Shown: one piece after another, positions 24,301-40,347 of the stretch
Layout of the letters: every line of letters begins with the position of its first letter
Position numbering within the stretch: position 1 is the stretch's first letter
From: Paralichthys olivaceus
Taxonomy: Eukaryota; Chordata; Actinopteri; Pleuronectiformes; Paralichthyidae
Reading direction: 5' to 3'
Length of the DNA stretch: 64,000 nucleotides
NCBI RefSeq assembly: GCF_024713975.1
Contig: NC_091096.1
Coordinates: 26,995,458 to 27,059,457, forward strand
Position numbers and translations under genes: made by a program
Notes under the pieces: generated by a model
Databases searched by the model: none
What the model saw: the letters and a program-made list of their open reading frames with translations, nothing else
Told to the model about the DNA's origin: nothing

Positions 24301-27300
24301 ATGTAATGTAAAAATTTTATTTTAAAGGATTCTCGTTCTTGCAACAAGAGGGTTTTGTGAGGTTAAGGTGACCTTTGACCAAATTCTAATCTGTTTATTC
24401 GTGACTCAAACTGAACTTTTGATCCAAATTTGACAAAAATCCCCCAAGGCATTCTTGAGTTATTATATTTACAAGAATGGGATGGATGGATGGATGGACA
24501 ATCCAAATGCATAATGCTTCCGGCCACTAGATGTCGCCAGCACAGAGTAAAAAAAAGGATTAAATAGACTTCAATCAACTTTGTTCATTGGTCACAACAT
24601 GACACTCTTCAGCAACACATGATGTCTGCGCAGTGTTTTTACAGTACTGGCAACATGACAGCAAAATCACAAAATTAATGTCAAAGGTCACTCACAATAC
24701 AGTACAACAAGTTTTTTTTGCACAATTTGAGATAGGAGGCTTTGCAGTGGCTGATCAGGCAATGCTAACTTTTTTTCAATAAGTAAAAATGCCATTTCAT
24801 AATGTTATCATGATATTCTGATCAATATAAGCTACAGGTTGTCTCTATTTTCAGAGATATCTTGGAAAGTGTGTTTTTAACCATATTTCTGTTGACTTGG
24901 ACTTGACTCATCTGAAGATACCCTCCCAAGTAACATTCCCACGCAAGTTTGGTAAAAATCGGTCCATGCATTGTTGAGTCATTTTGTCCTCACACACAGC
25001 TATGTTGTTGTGCAGCATGGAAATAATATACTCTCAACAGTATCGTATTTGCATGTGTATCTTTTTGAGAAACACACAGAGCTCTCTTGAGACCTTGGGA
25101 GTGAGGACATCTTTAGAAAGTGAAGATGGCCGTTTTGAGGGTTAAAACTTGTTTCAGATTTAGATTGCAAATTGTTTGTGTGGGCGAGTGTGTGTGTGTT
25201 ACCTTGGTTCCTCATAGGACTGGTGAGTTTGGCCAGGTATGGCAGCAGCTCCGTCTGCAGGCTGACTGGTGTCAGACAGAAGCTCCTGAACAGGGAATGA
25301 GCAGCCAGGCAGTTCTCCCGGTGCTGACACGAACAACATCAGTCTCATTGAAGTTGCTACATTTAAAGTCTACTTCTGTAGGTCACTCAGATAGGATGCA
25401 TTTGAAACAGATCAACTGCGATCAACTGTCTCTTTTTGATCGTGGTAATGACTGCAAAAATTGAGAATAGTTTATAGAAAAAGCATATTTTATCCCTGAT
25501 TGTCTCATTTGCTGTTGCAGGTCATAAAAAGGCAGCAATATTAAAATAATACAATTAAAAACTAAGCATATTTTCTTTATAATTGGGGCACCTGCTTTAA
25601 ATTTTTTTCTTAAAATCTATTTCTACAAGTAAATCAACAAAAATAGTTATGATCAAATACTGCAGCGCAAGACATTGTTTTGTTTTTTTACTGGATGTAT
25701 ACAACAATGATCCTAAATGTACAGTGTGTAGAATTTAGTGATATCTAGTGGTGAAGTTGCATGTTGCAGCTGAACACCTCTCACCTCACCCTCTCCTTCC
25801 AAACATGAAAAGGAACCTGTGGTAGCTTCAGTTGTCAAAAAAACTCAAAAGGTGTTTAGTTTGTCCAGTCTGGACTAATGTAAAAAACATGGCAGCCTCC
25901 ATAGAGAGGGTCCCCTCGATGTAAATATAAAGTATTTAAATATAAATGGCCTTTTCTTGGGTAAAGAAAACTACAATTCATACAATTTAGATAAAATGAA
26001 CTAGTGAAAACATCATGAGGATTATTCTACATTCAATTTCTGCCAATAGTTCCCTTTCACCTAAATCTTACACACTGAACCTTTAACTAAAATAACTAAA
26101 ATCACATGTTAATAGATGTGTCTTACCTTCTTGCTGACTAGCAGCCAGCTGGGTTTGTGAAGTGGTCTAAATCCAACAGAAACGTGTTGAGAGTTGGAGT
26201 GAAGAAGACCTCTGGTGGCCACTGAAGACCCATAATCCTCCATGGTGCTTCGGCTCTGAACACAGGCACAGATTGTTGCTCACCATCAGTTCACCACTTA
26301 CCATATAGTTAAAATACAGACAATTCAAATACTGAACAAATTAATTTAATAAAGATGTCACTCTCTACTCAACCACTTACTACTTACATTTCTCCTTCAA
26401 GCAGCTACTTCTACAGAGAATTCACTCCTGTTGTCAGAACTTTCCAAAGTTATAAAGTCGTGTCTCTTGTGTTTTAAACTACCGCCACTTTGGTATCTAA
26501 CAGTATGCTTTATTATCGCAAAGGCAACGCCACAAGTATAGTTTGCAAACAACAGGAACCCTAAAGTCAAAGCATTCAGATTCATTCTTCATGTCTCGGG
26601 AAAGACTGACCGTCCAATCAGAAGTGAGGAGGTCAGCATCAGATAGATACTCGCTGGCTCGGGCCACATCTTCCACCTCAGAAAAGAAGTCCAGGTAGTT
26701 CTGGTGGAGGTACAAGTTGAAGAACTCGCCAGACATGTGTGAACGTTCAACAACCAACTAAAAACAGATTAAAAAAAAGTTTTGAGTGTTCCAAAGATTA
26801 AAAGGAGATTGATTAAAAATGGCTGTTACCTTTTAGCGAGAGAAAAAGCTTTTTACCTCAGGGTCTACTAATAATGTTTTTCTGTGGTGATGTGAAAGTT
26901 GAGATGATAGAGCAGGTGCAGGGGCAACTTCAGCTGCTTCATGGTCCCCCCCTGTTGATGATAAACAACCAAACAAACTATTTGCCTCAGTAGCGTCAGT
27001 TACTAATACTGAACAAGTATAAACCAAAGCAACAGTGCAGCAGTTATTCTCATCAGTGATCAGATGTTTTAAAAAATTATAGTTGACTAGTGCAGTGCCT
27101 GTTCTAATCCTGCCTGTTTGGAATAAGCTGTTTGCCGGGCCTGAGGTAATGCATCGCCTACTGCAGAGTGAAGTTAGAAATCTTTGTGTTTACCCTACCT
27201 GATTTACCTGCGTTGAAGATTTTTTTCGTCAATGATTTTTATAAACTGAAACTGAATTTGCTTTATTACTATTAATGTGTGTGGTTCATATATAAGTTTG

Positions 27301-30300
27301 AATTATTTACATAACTGGTGTTATGTTTTCATACATTAAAAGTCATCTATCTCACAGGTCTGACTGTGGTGTTAAGCAATCACAATCTACTCCAATAAAG
27401 GTTGTTACTTGTGCTTTTACTTTAAGGACAAATTCCTACCACCACAGAACACACCAGAGACACACCAGTGACCCCCATGAATATCTGTATCAGTCTGATA
27501 TAGTGGGAAAGATTTGTATTATGTAAATGATCAAGCAGGACAGATATGGCCAAAGGCTGCCAGGTCCTGACCACAGCTGTAGTTTAACCAAGGATATAGA
27601 GGAAAAGATTTTCAACACACCTCGTGGAGGGACTGTTAGCGCACTGCCCCGCCCCCACTGACTGCTACAAAGCATCATCTGTTTATTTCAATTTTGATTC
27701 ATATTGAATATATATCTCTTGTCCAAATCACCCCAAACTTCACAATGCACTTCCTTTGGCCCCCAACAATACACATGCGTGTCATGTGTCGTTCATGAAA
27801 TGAACAGTTCACAAGATATGTAAAATAGGTAGGTAGATGACGATGTCTGAAATCAAACCCTAAGAAATAAGGCTCATTATCAACAAATCTGCTGACAAGT
27901 AAAAACAACTGACAATAGTGTAATAGTTGGGGACTATTTTCAGTAAATCTTACAATGAACAATACAGAAGAAAGACTATGGTAACTGGGAGATATGACTC
28001 ACGTTTGCAGTGCAGGATCTTTCCCAGTGCTCTAAATAAGAACAAAGAAGCATCTTTAACTCCAATAGCCTGTTCCTCTTCCTGCTCCTTTGTTTGTTTG
28101 GACTTGTTCTTCCTCTTGTTTGTTCTGGAAACAACTTTGCTCATTGAAATCACAGGCCTGTCCTTTTTCGTCCTCCACAGCTCCTTTTCCAAGGATGTGT
28201 CTGGAGAGTTACAGAGAGAAAAGGTCATGAGGTGAGGAAGATCAAAAGGGTTTTGTATTTAATTCCACTGTACGCTGTGGTGAGGTGAGATGTGTGGATT
28301 TACAGACCTGGGAGGGAAGAAAACTGCAGGCTGTTGATTGCACTGCGAATATCTCCTGAGCTTCCCATACAGAGCATCTCCAACACACCCTTTTCTGGTA
28401 CACTCATTCTTCCGCAGCTCTGTGTGGAATTATGGTAAAACAAACTTTATATAAAATAAGGCAAAATGTGTAAACTACTGTAAAGCCTCCTCTCACCTTT
28501 GCTGCTTCCAGTGTTGAAATGCGGGTCAGGACTTTAATCATCATGGTTGGAGCAACTGGATTAAAACTGGAAACAAAGAACATACAAAGCATCTTCAGGT
28601 AAATTCAGCAGGGCTAATTGAATATGATGAAATACACAAAATAGGGGAAAGTTGAAGTATAGGCCTGATTCTCTCTCATTTGATCAATGAGCTAAATTGA
28701 ATTAGGAAAGCCAGAGCGCTATTGATCCCTATGTGCACAGCTATAAACCACCTTTAGCCCTAGAGAGCAGCAGGTTTGTCTCTTCACAGGAGGAGATTTT
28801 GTTTAATGGGTAAAAGAGGTGAAATTTAGGATTAACTTCCGCCTTGTCGTGGAAAATGTCCCTCTCGGCATAGTGGTGAGTAGATAATGAGTGAATTTGA
28901 ATTTTTCAGTTAACTTTACCTTTAAGTCTTAGACCTCTGACCTGTGACTAATCTGGAACCAAAACTGGCCCAAGAGTGCCATGCAACACCATGTTCTCAG
29001 TAAATCTGGCCACGAATGAAGATGAGAATGTTTCCCTCATCAGTTGACAGCAGGGACTGAACTGTCTCTAACATTGTTCTCTGGGCTCTAATGTGGGTTT
29101 CCCTGTCATGGACAGCAGTGGGCCTCATTTAGAACCTGATGGTGCTGATGTCCAGCTCCTCCTGGATCTCTCTGGGAAAAAGAAAGCGTGAGCTGCGGTC
29201 TCCACTCTGACTGTCTGACACTATGAACACCAAGGGACTTCGAGTGGTCTTCACAAAGTGCCTGGAAGACAAAATAACACACACTGTATACAATACAATA
29301 CACATGAATGCAGTAAATAGCTCTTAGCACTGAAAGCATCAATAAACACTCTGTTCCGTGGAAAGACTTTCATCAAGCCTACCGGTTCCTGATGTTGAGG
29401 ATGAAACATGACATGAAATAGCATCAAGAAAGGCCTCAAGACCTCCCATCATTACCAAGTTAAAGCAGGAGAACTGGTTCTTGGTCACAATTTCCCTATC
29501 GTTACTTTTTAAGTCTGGGTTCATATCTGTGTATCACTACAGTTACTTCTTCTGGTATTTAGGAAATGTGACGAAATGCAGGGTGAAACCTGACCTGCTC
29601 TCACCTCAGGTTATCGTGCAGGCTGCCAGGCTGCCTGTAGAAATGGTTTGGGAAATCCTAAGAGAGGAATGATTGGGTGTTAACTCAGGTGTATAGCCTA
29701 CACATATAGTCTAAACAAACAAGCATTAGACCTGTCTATTAGCTTTAAATGCAATCTAGCATGGTAATGAGTTTAGTCTTTTCCTGTTTCTTTGTGTATC
29801 AATTCTTGGCATCTATCATTGATCAAATTAAAGAGCGACAGTTTTTTAATGACATAATCAACCATTCATTATATTGTAGACATCACCGTGATAAAAGTGG
29901 TTTTACAAAATATTACAGCAGCTTCATCTCTCCACCAGTAGCATATACATTTGGAAATTTCTGCACCCAATTATTTTTATTTTGAACAGTAACTTGAAAG
30001 ATTAGAAGCCGTCTAGATCACGTTTCCAACAGTAGTTAACCAATCTGGCACAACTGGAGCCAAAATACTGCTGGGTAATTAACTCAAAATGTACTAAAAG
30101 TGACATTATGAGTCGAATATTCAATAGTCATTACTAACCAGCTTTAATCATATTGGCATGTTAAGAGCAAATCTTCAGACAGAGTGGAATTTTTACCGTA
30201 CACTTTTAGCATGCCAGAAAATTTTACTTGTTCATCATCTCAAGATAAATGTCACATGGCATGAGGAATGCAAAGAGTTGAACTAAGCACATTTCAGATG

Positions 30301-33300
30301 TAGCAGTATACAAGTGTTTGCTATTGTCAATGTGGCAATGTTATTGTCACATGTTAAATTAATGTACTAAAATGTACTCTCACTCCCTGGCTCAGTGGAC
30401 TGTGTAACTACCGTCCCCACGGTAAACAGACTTGGAGCAGGAAAGGGCCACAGCATATATTATCTTTAAACTCAGTTAATTGCTAAATATTACTAGCTGT
30501 TGTGCTGAGCTTCCAAAATGAGTAGAACTGACATACTGGGGTGAACAGTGGCTTAATTTGAAGATACAGTACATACCTCCACCAGTATGAGCTTTTTTTC
30601 TGTCGCTCCATCATCATCCTTCATTCGCAGGCAGCTGTACTTGTTGGCTCTGAGGAGGAACTCCTGAAACTGGGCTGACTGGGAGCTGCAGGGGAATCCA
30701 TTCATTCTCCATTCTGAAAAATGGAAACTCAGAGTCACATCAGAAAAGCAGAGTAGAGAGCCTGCATCCTGACACTTGAGAGTGTTCTCTGTACCTGAGA
30801 TTATTTATCGCATGAGAACATTTTGTCTGCACTCACCCAACTAGAATTACTGGCCTGCATTGTATGCCTCTACCACCCAGTGAAGGTTCAGTCTATGTCA
30901 TTTTTTTCCATATAATATGCCATAGTTGACTAAACTGAATTTTATTATTTTTTGGTGAAATGTGACGTATCACTATATTGACATATGATTATGATAAGTA
31001 ACTGCCAGCTTTAAATAGAATGTCTTCAGTTAAACAAAAATAAAATTAATTTCACATCAAATTATTTTATCTTGGAGCCCATGTGAATGATTCTGCCAAA
31101 GTTGAAGAAATTCCCTCAATGTGTTCCTGAGATACCGTGTTCAAAACATAATGCATCCGGCAACTGGCTGTGGCCTGAGGGGAGGAATAAATACTTTAAA
31201 AGCATTCATCCCAATTTACAAACACTGGGTGGATAAAATATTAGAAACACCTTTAAATAATAAAGCAGTTAATGCAATAAAAGTAATAAAGCAGATCAAT
31301 ACATATGTGCCAACCGCTCTGACTCAGTACCAACAAAAGAAAACAATTTTCTGGTCAGTTTCACATCAAGAACGTAATTTTCATTCACAGTCACCTCCAA
31401 AACCATTGGAATAGCAAGGCAAGTTTCCTTTAGTTGTAAATTGAAGAAATTAATGTTTAAGATCAAAAGATGTATATGAAACAAAGAGTTCAGAGGAGTC
31501 ACTGGGATGACCTAGATGGGAAACTTCCTCATTTGATATACACCTCTGTGAGTGTTTAGTCACATGACTTCATCAATATCAAAACATCTGCTTTTAAAGT
31601 TGTCCTGAGTTGTTAAACAATTTGAGACATAGCATGTTGTGTTTGAACCCACCCATATTTCAAGTGACCAGAAATAGTGGAACATGTCTATGACAGAAGA
31701 TTGATTGTTTAAACGCCAAATAGCTCTGAATGTCTCTGCTCTTGGTTTTCACCTTTGAGGACTAGCAGTAAGAATCTGAAGGACCATTTGAACAAGAGAT
31801 GCTACAAAAGCTCTGAAAAAAACTGATGAGACCAAGATGAAGAAATAATCTGCATCCAGAATATACAAGTTCATCAGTGAAGCTCGGTGGAGGTGGTGTC
31901 ATGGCAGCTTCTAAAACATCCTCAGAGATCATTGATGATGTAGCAGTAAAACGGATGAAAGAAACTTTCTGTCTGCCACTTTACAGAGAGATCATCAAAA
32001 CTTCATCGTGAAGCAAGACAACGACCAAACACAACAACGGACTTCATCTGTAACAGAGGCCTGAAGAGGGGACTGACGGAGAAACCCCTGGGACAAACTG
32101 AAGTGATGCGACAAAGGATTGGAGGAGCTTTACAAATGAAGAAAGCAACCATTTGATGATGTCAGTAGGTCACAGGCTTGATGCACTTATTGAGTTATTC
32201 AACCAATTATGACACATCATTTACTTTTAGTTGCTTTAAGATTTGCTTCTTCATTATTCACCTAAACATGGGCCAGCATAATACAAAAGGTGCTGGGCTG
32301 TATTGTTTAATTGATGCATCAGGCTATAAATATGCAGATATTAAAACTAAAATTCTTAACTTTAGTCTCATATTCATCTTTTGCTCTTGAATTGTCTCAA
32401 TGTACAAAAGAAACAAACTGGCATTTCACACCCAATATTTTGGATGGGACTGTATCAATCACACTGACACTGACAGGTGCAGTATGACACAGGTAATGGA
32501 GAGGGATTTTCCTGACCATCCTGAATGCTGCTGTATGGCTCCAGGTTGGTGGGGTTGATCCACTCCTGAATCCTGAAGCCCAGCTCCCGAGACAAAACCT
32601 GGACTGTTGTAGTCTTTCCACAGCCAGATGGTCCCGTAAGCAGTAAGATACCACCCTGTAAATTACAACCGGCAGGCTAAACTTGAACATGCCACCTCAC
32701 TAAACACCTCCACAAATAAAATGTTAATATAATTACATAATATAATGATAGCTCAGTCTGCAAGATTAATTCTTGATGTGTCGTGGTCTCCAAACAGGAC
32801 TCATCAAATGACTGACTTGCTTATGACAACCAAGTTTTTCACTCGTTATAGGTATTTCTTCATATTGTTTACCAGGAAGGAAAATCGCTAAATTAACATA
32901 TCATAACTAGGGCAAAAATTGCTCAATGGCAAAGGTTAGGGGACAAGTCTGGGGGTCAAGGTTCAATCTAATGAAAAATGAAACTTCAAATTACCTTTGA
33001 CGAGTTTGTGTGGACTCTTATCCAGTTGTCGACTTCCTCGATTTTCTTCTTGTGGACAGCTAGCTCAGCCTACACAAACACATATTAGTGTTCCCATTTT
33101 TTTTTTGCAGCGGGGCAGCCCCATCAATAGTGACTTGGTTATTTTGATGCTCTCCACTTTGAAGCACTACCCCCCCTGGCAGCCCAAATGCATTGAGGTG
33201 CATCACTCCTTGCTACTGATTTAGCTCCTCTGCTGTTTTCTAATGACTCACATGTAGCGCTGATCTCTATACCAACATTGTGAATTGATATTTATGTTCC

Positions 33301-34820
33301 TGTATAAGATGGATGTTGATTCTTCTGCAACAATAAAGTTAAAAGGAACCCAGCTCAACAATCTGCAGGAATAACTCTCCTGTCAGCCTGTGTGTGTGTG
33401 TGTCTGCTCATATCTGTCATTCTTCTCACACAAACTGATAATCACATTTATTTAGTTGTTAATCGATAATGTCAGATCATGAATCCGGATCGTTCTGGTC
33501 ATTTTAACCCTGATGTCCTGGCTATGCACGTCACATCTGCTTTAATTAAACCTACAGCTCCAGGGGCAATCATAATAACATGTTGCAAACTACTCTACAG
33601 AGAAGTTAGAGCAAATTAGTGGGAGATATGATGACAGATGCTGATGTATACCACCATTTATATACTGAGGTTGCTAAGCCTTAAATAAGGATTTTATGGG
33701 TTAATGTTAAGAAGTATCTTATTTATATATCATACTTTAAGACAGTGTGTATTTATGCATATTTATAGATTTAGGCTTGCAAATAAACTATACATGTGAG
33801 TCCTGTTTAGACTTGGTGAGAAGGAGAAAGACTTTTTTAAGGACTATGCAGTCAAGATGTAGGCATTTGTTAGTGTCCACAGCAACGAGTGAAGTCTTAA
33901 GTTATGTCTCATTGTGCATTTTAACCCATGTGGCCCACCACCCAACACCATCTGCTGATCCACTGTGTGGCCATTTGGATTCAGAACATATTCACAGATA
34001 CCAGAACAACCAAACTGTGATGATGCTGACCTGTGAACAGGGCATATATCTGTTCACCCAGGGCTCATACTGGTTCCTCTGGGCTGGCTCTTTCAGCAGG
34101 TAAGTTGTGACAGGGTCCCGCTTGCTGTCCTCTCCTTTCCTCTTCCTCGCCCTCTTGGGCTCAGCCTTGGAGCACGAAACCTTACACCTTCCAGGCAGAG
34201 AAAAGCTTTCTGCTGCCAGATCAGTGAAAGACGGATCCACCCAGTGGTTCAACTATTATGAATAACAAACAAAACACATTTTTTAAAGATTAAAAGAACA
34301 ACTGGGGGTGGATATCTACAGTGAGAGGAGGCTGGTGAATTACAGGCACAATAGAGAACATTACATGGCAGTACCAGATGTTAAATGTAACTTACAGGGT
34401 GAAAGCAAAGCTCCCTGTGTGCTCAGTGAAGAGAAGGTACTTTACTACTGGCAACTGACATATAGGAAGAAATTATGCTATTCCTGAAAGAAACTAATTA
34501 GAGGAAAAGCTATTTGGAAACTGTAAAATTGACTAGAAATATCTTCTGTCCTTCAGCATTGTGTCTCATGACCCTGTGTCTATCGTATGATACATACACT
34601 CAGTGGGCAAAATCCTCCAAATGTTCAGTTTCTGTTATTTGCTCTACTGTGACGGACAACAGTGGGTGGACAAAATTATAGAAAAAACTTCCTGTTAAAA
34701 TACAGTAATCAAAATGTACTTGTCAGATAGCCTACTGAAAAAAAACACATAACGTAAGTATGGGAAAGAACTTACTCTACTAGAAGCTGTTTTATCTCCA
34801 ACAGAAAGCTTGTTCATCAT
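21342..34820 (-). CDS. rad17: RAD17 checkpoint clamp loader component
   Basis: Coding exons 5' to 3' are 34820-34776, 34252-34031, 33069-32995, 32655-32517, 30713-30577, 29657-29605, 29261-29136, 28566-28497, 28419-28308, 28200-28003, 26951-26857, 26757-26611, 26255-26127, 25323-25203, 23152-23095 and 21534-21342. They give 639 aa with no break. RAD17 replaces RFC1 in a clamp loader that puts the RAD9-RAD1-HUS1 ring on damaged chromatin for ATR signalling. Visible features: WVDPSF near the N-terminus; a basic NLS KRARKRK (48-54); Walker A GPSGCGKT (122-129); KYSCL (185-189), matching the KYxxL motif tied to 9-1-1 binding; Walker B ILVED (203-207); FIVSDSQSGD; MSGEFFNLYLHQNY; an ATM/ATR-type LPASQ (S615); and an acidic IEEYDSD tail. 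The start is chosen because ATG ATG at 34820 opens a short exon with a strong donor (AGTAGA|GTAAGT) in phase. Confidence 0.95.
21684..21747 (+). repeat. Unclassified 65-bp repeat, copy 1
   Basis: CCTAAGGTAACTATATTACT and the following ATGGATACCCATGGATTAAC block recur almost unchanged at 23659-23722. Both are in RAD17 introns, about 2 kb apart. The second copy lies at a LINE break. Confidence 0.8.
23271..23440 (+). repeat. Isolated GGTCACTGTGACC-type repeat monomer
   Basis: Resembles one monomer of the array at 60217-60895. It carries a perfect GGTCACTGTGACC palindrome (23271-23283), then AGTTCATCTTTGAGTCCATG, GAAGAAATTCCCTAA and GTGACCTTTGACC. It lies in a RAD17 intron. Further pieces of the same repeat occur near 24360-24500. 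Confidence 0.7.
23440..24310 (+). mobile_element. Split LINE 3' fragment (L2-like), two overlapping pieces
   Basis: Piece one (23440-23655) encodes LLRSLHWLPVAALICFKTL and LGPAYIQDMVK. Piece two (23987-24310) restarts at the AATCGGCTTGCTGCTCCCTC point already present at the end of piece one. It continues through WNQLPIDTRTAE and FRCRLKTHLF to the TTGGATAAAAGTGTCCGCTA tail. About 330 bp of other DNA separates them, beginning with the 65-bp repeat. It lies in a RAD17 intron and is not functional. Confidence 0.8.
25714..26086 (+). repeat. Short DNA transposon family 'AGTGTGTAAG', copy 3
   Basis: Near full-length copy of about 370 bp with the same order of blocks as the copies at 18762 and 56864. 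It ends in CTTACACACTGAACCTTTAA. It ends 41 bp from the RAD17 exon at 26127-26255, immediately downstream of that exon in the direction of transcription. Confidence 0.85.
31210..31315 (+). repeat. Dispersed repeat, 'ACTGGGTGGATAAAATATTAG'-type
   Basis: ACTGGGTGGATAAAATATTA with the following AGCAGTTAATGCAATAAA matches a weaker copy near 34658-34710 (AGTGGGTGGACAAAATTATA). Both are in RAD17 introns. The family is not identified. Confidence 0.5.
31387..32453 (+). mobile_element. Tc1/mariner-like transposon fossil in a RAD17 intron
   Basis: The ends are imperfect inverted repeats: ACAGTCACCTCCAAAACCAT on the left, and ACAGTCCCATCCAAAATATT as reverse complement of the right end. The interior at 31880-32160 still reads SVKLGGGGVMAASKTS... 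on the plus strand, recalling the GGG(G/S)(V/I)MVWG block of Tc1-type transposases. It is broken by stops. The element ends 64 bp from the RAD17 exon at 32517-32655 that carries Walker A. Confidence 0.55.
33109..33425 (+). repeat. Three-copy dispersed repeat, copy 1
   Basis: Shares the order GCAGCCC...CATTGAGGTGCATCAC..., TTCTGCAACAATAAAGTTAA and a TGTGTGTCTGCT tail with copies at 38785-39023 and 57898-58030, all in plus orientation. This copy is antisense in RAD17, 40 bp upstream of the acceptor of the exon at 32995-33069. Confidence 0.7.
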
Positions 34821-35488
34821 TCACACTTAACAGCAGTTCATGGAAGACCTGGTGTGAAGAGCTGGTGCTGCTGCTGAAGCTGTTGGCTGTGCAGAGACAG
34901 GACATACTGCTCAGTGTACAGCGGGACCACAGGCTGCTGTGTGTTTGAGGTTTCCTCTCACACACACACATAAAATACATACATACCAAAAACATCAATT
35001 TGAACGTATGTGAATGTGTTTCGACGATAAGAAACGCTTGTTGGACTGGCTGCTCTTTGGGATGTGTTCACTCCCCCATGTGAAGCTAACTCACCTTATT
35101 TGACCATTTGCTGTCAGAAGCAGACTTCGATGTTTTCGTCCCTGGGTATCCTTGTTCGGGTGATCTACTGTTTGAACAGAGTGGCGTTAGAAAACCTGTG
35201 AAACCGAGTTTACATATTTAAACTCGAAATGCCGTAAAGTTTGTAGTGATTGCCGTAAAGGTGGCGTAAAAGTGCCGTAAAACGTCAAAGTGCTGCTGTG
35301 TTTGTGTGTCGATTTGCTCCATCTCTCTCGCAAACCAAGTTATCCTCCTCATCTGGCTCCTCTGAATCAGGTTTGTCTCATATTTCGATTGAAACGCTTC
35401 AGAGACCGTGTGCGCCGGCAGGCAGAGCTGACAGATGGATGTGTCTTTCAGGTAGAACGCCAAGACACGTGTCGGCTGCTGGTCAGGC
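34821..35488. promoter_or_regulatory. RAD17/AK6 bidirectional promoter region
   Basis: Only 668 bp separate the divergent start codons. Four close copies of a GYCGTAAA-type motif lie at 35231-35239, 35252-35260, 35263-35271 and 35274-35282. On the minus strand a strong donor (AAATAAG|GTGAGTT) at 35095/35094 probably ends a RAD17 5' UTR exon, with an acceptor nearer 34850. Human RAD17 is likewise head-to-head with AK6/TAF9. No TATA box is evident. Confidence 0.6.
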
Positions 35489-39254
<3,766 letters not shown>

Positions 39255-39313
39255 GAGCTGAACCCTAACCGCTCACTTCGAGGGACAGGACTATCAACAA
39301 ATTTTATTTGGAC

Positions 39314-39319
39314 AATAAA
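39314..39319 (+). terminator. ak6: AK6 polyadenylation signal
   Basis: AATAAA 60 bp past the AK6 stop codon, followed by a T/G-rich stretch (TTGTTGTTATTTT). Confidence 0.75.
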
Positions 39320-39839
39320 GCATGAATTGTTGTTATTTTCATAGGTTTGATATCATGGGGACTGGTGATATGATAAAAGTTAAAAAATACAACATTTACG
39401 CAGACAGATGTGTGTAATAAAATGCATAATAAAAGCTGCTAGCAAGAAAACAAAAAGTGGATTTGTTGAATATAGTTAAAGGTAATCTTTTACAAAACTC
39501 TCAAGGTGGTTGAAATTTCAAGATTTTGGGCAAGTATCAAAAGTGTGTTGAGAAAATAATGTGTGCTAGGTGTGGAGAAGTACAACCCAAATGCTGAAAC
39601 TGTAAAATAACTAAATGAGGACAACAAAGTACAGCAACAACATAGGGACAAGCTGCAGACAGAGGGCAAACGTCTGCATTCTATTAAAATAAGGTAGTGA
39701 AACTGGAGAGGAGGCTCAAAGAGGAGGACAGACCAACCTTAGCAGCACACATCGAGTAGTTACTGTTAACAAACCTCTCGCGAGAAACAGGACTGACGGA
39801 AATTGGTTTGATGGTTGGGACCGAAACCATCAGTAGGTG

Positions 39840-40038
39840 ACTGACTCCGGGAGATGGCAGTAATGCAACCAAGTGGATGTCAGCGGCTGAAACTTCTCTG
39901 AAGAAGAAGACGCAACAACACCACCAGCAGCAGCAGTAGAAGGATAGCTAGTGCTACTCGGTCTTCGGAAATATCGCCTTTTTCCTTCGTGCTTGTGTGA
40001 CTTCGGATGTATATGGATCAACGTGTGTGATACAATGG
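39840..40038 (+). promoter_or_regulatory. ydjc: Probable YDJC non-coding first exon and promoter
   Basis: A CpG-containing stretch precedes a strong donor, ACAATGG|GTAAGAATT, ending a putative exon at 40038. It pairs with the acceptor TTTTGTCCTCCACAG at 42543, 12 nt before the YDJC ATG. The last four bases of this exon contain an ATG that opens a short overlapping uORF after splicing. The transcription start is unknown. Confidence 0.5.
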
Positions 40039-40347
40039 GTAAGAATTAGTATAATTAGAAATTCATAACAGGATGGTTTTCTTGTAGCCTCAGGAGCCAG
40101 TCCACTCCTGCCGGCAGTGTTCCAGGAACTGTAACTACACAGGACACGTAGCCGGCGTGTAAACATCGCGTCATGATAAGTGTATTTACACAGCACCGTT
40201 CAGACACAAAGCCACTGTGTGCTCTGCGGGGCTGTAGAAGAATGAAAACAATTAACACATCAATAAGAACACATCAAAGTTGCTTGTAAAAGATTTGAAT
40301 ATTTGTTTAAAATGTAATTGTTAAAGTTCAAAAAGTCTATGTATATA

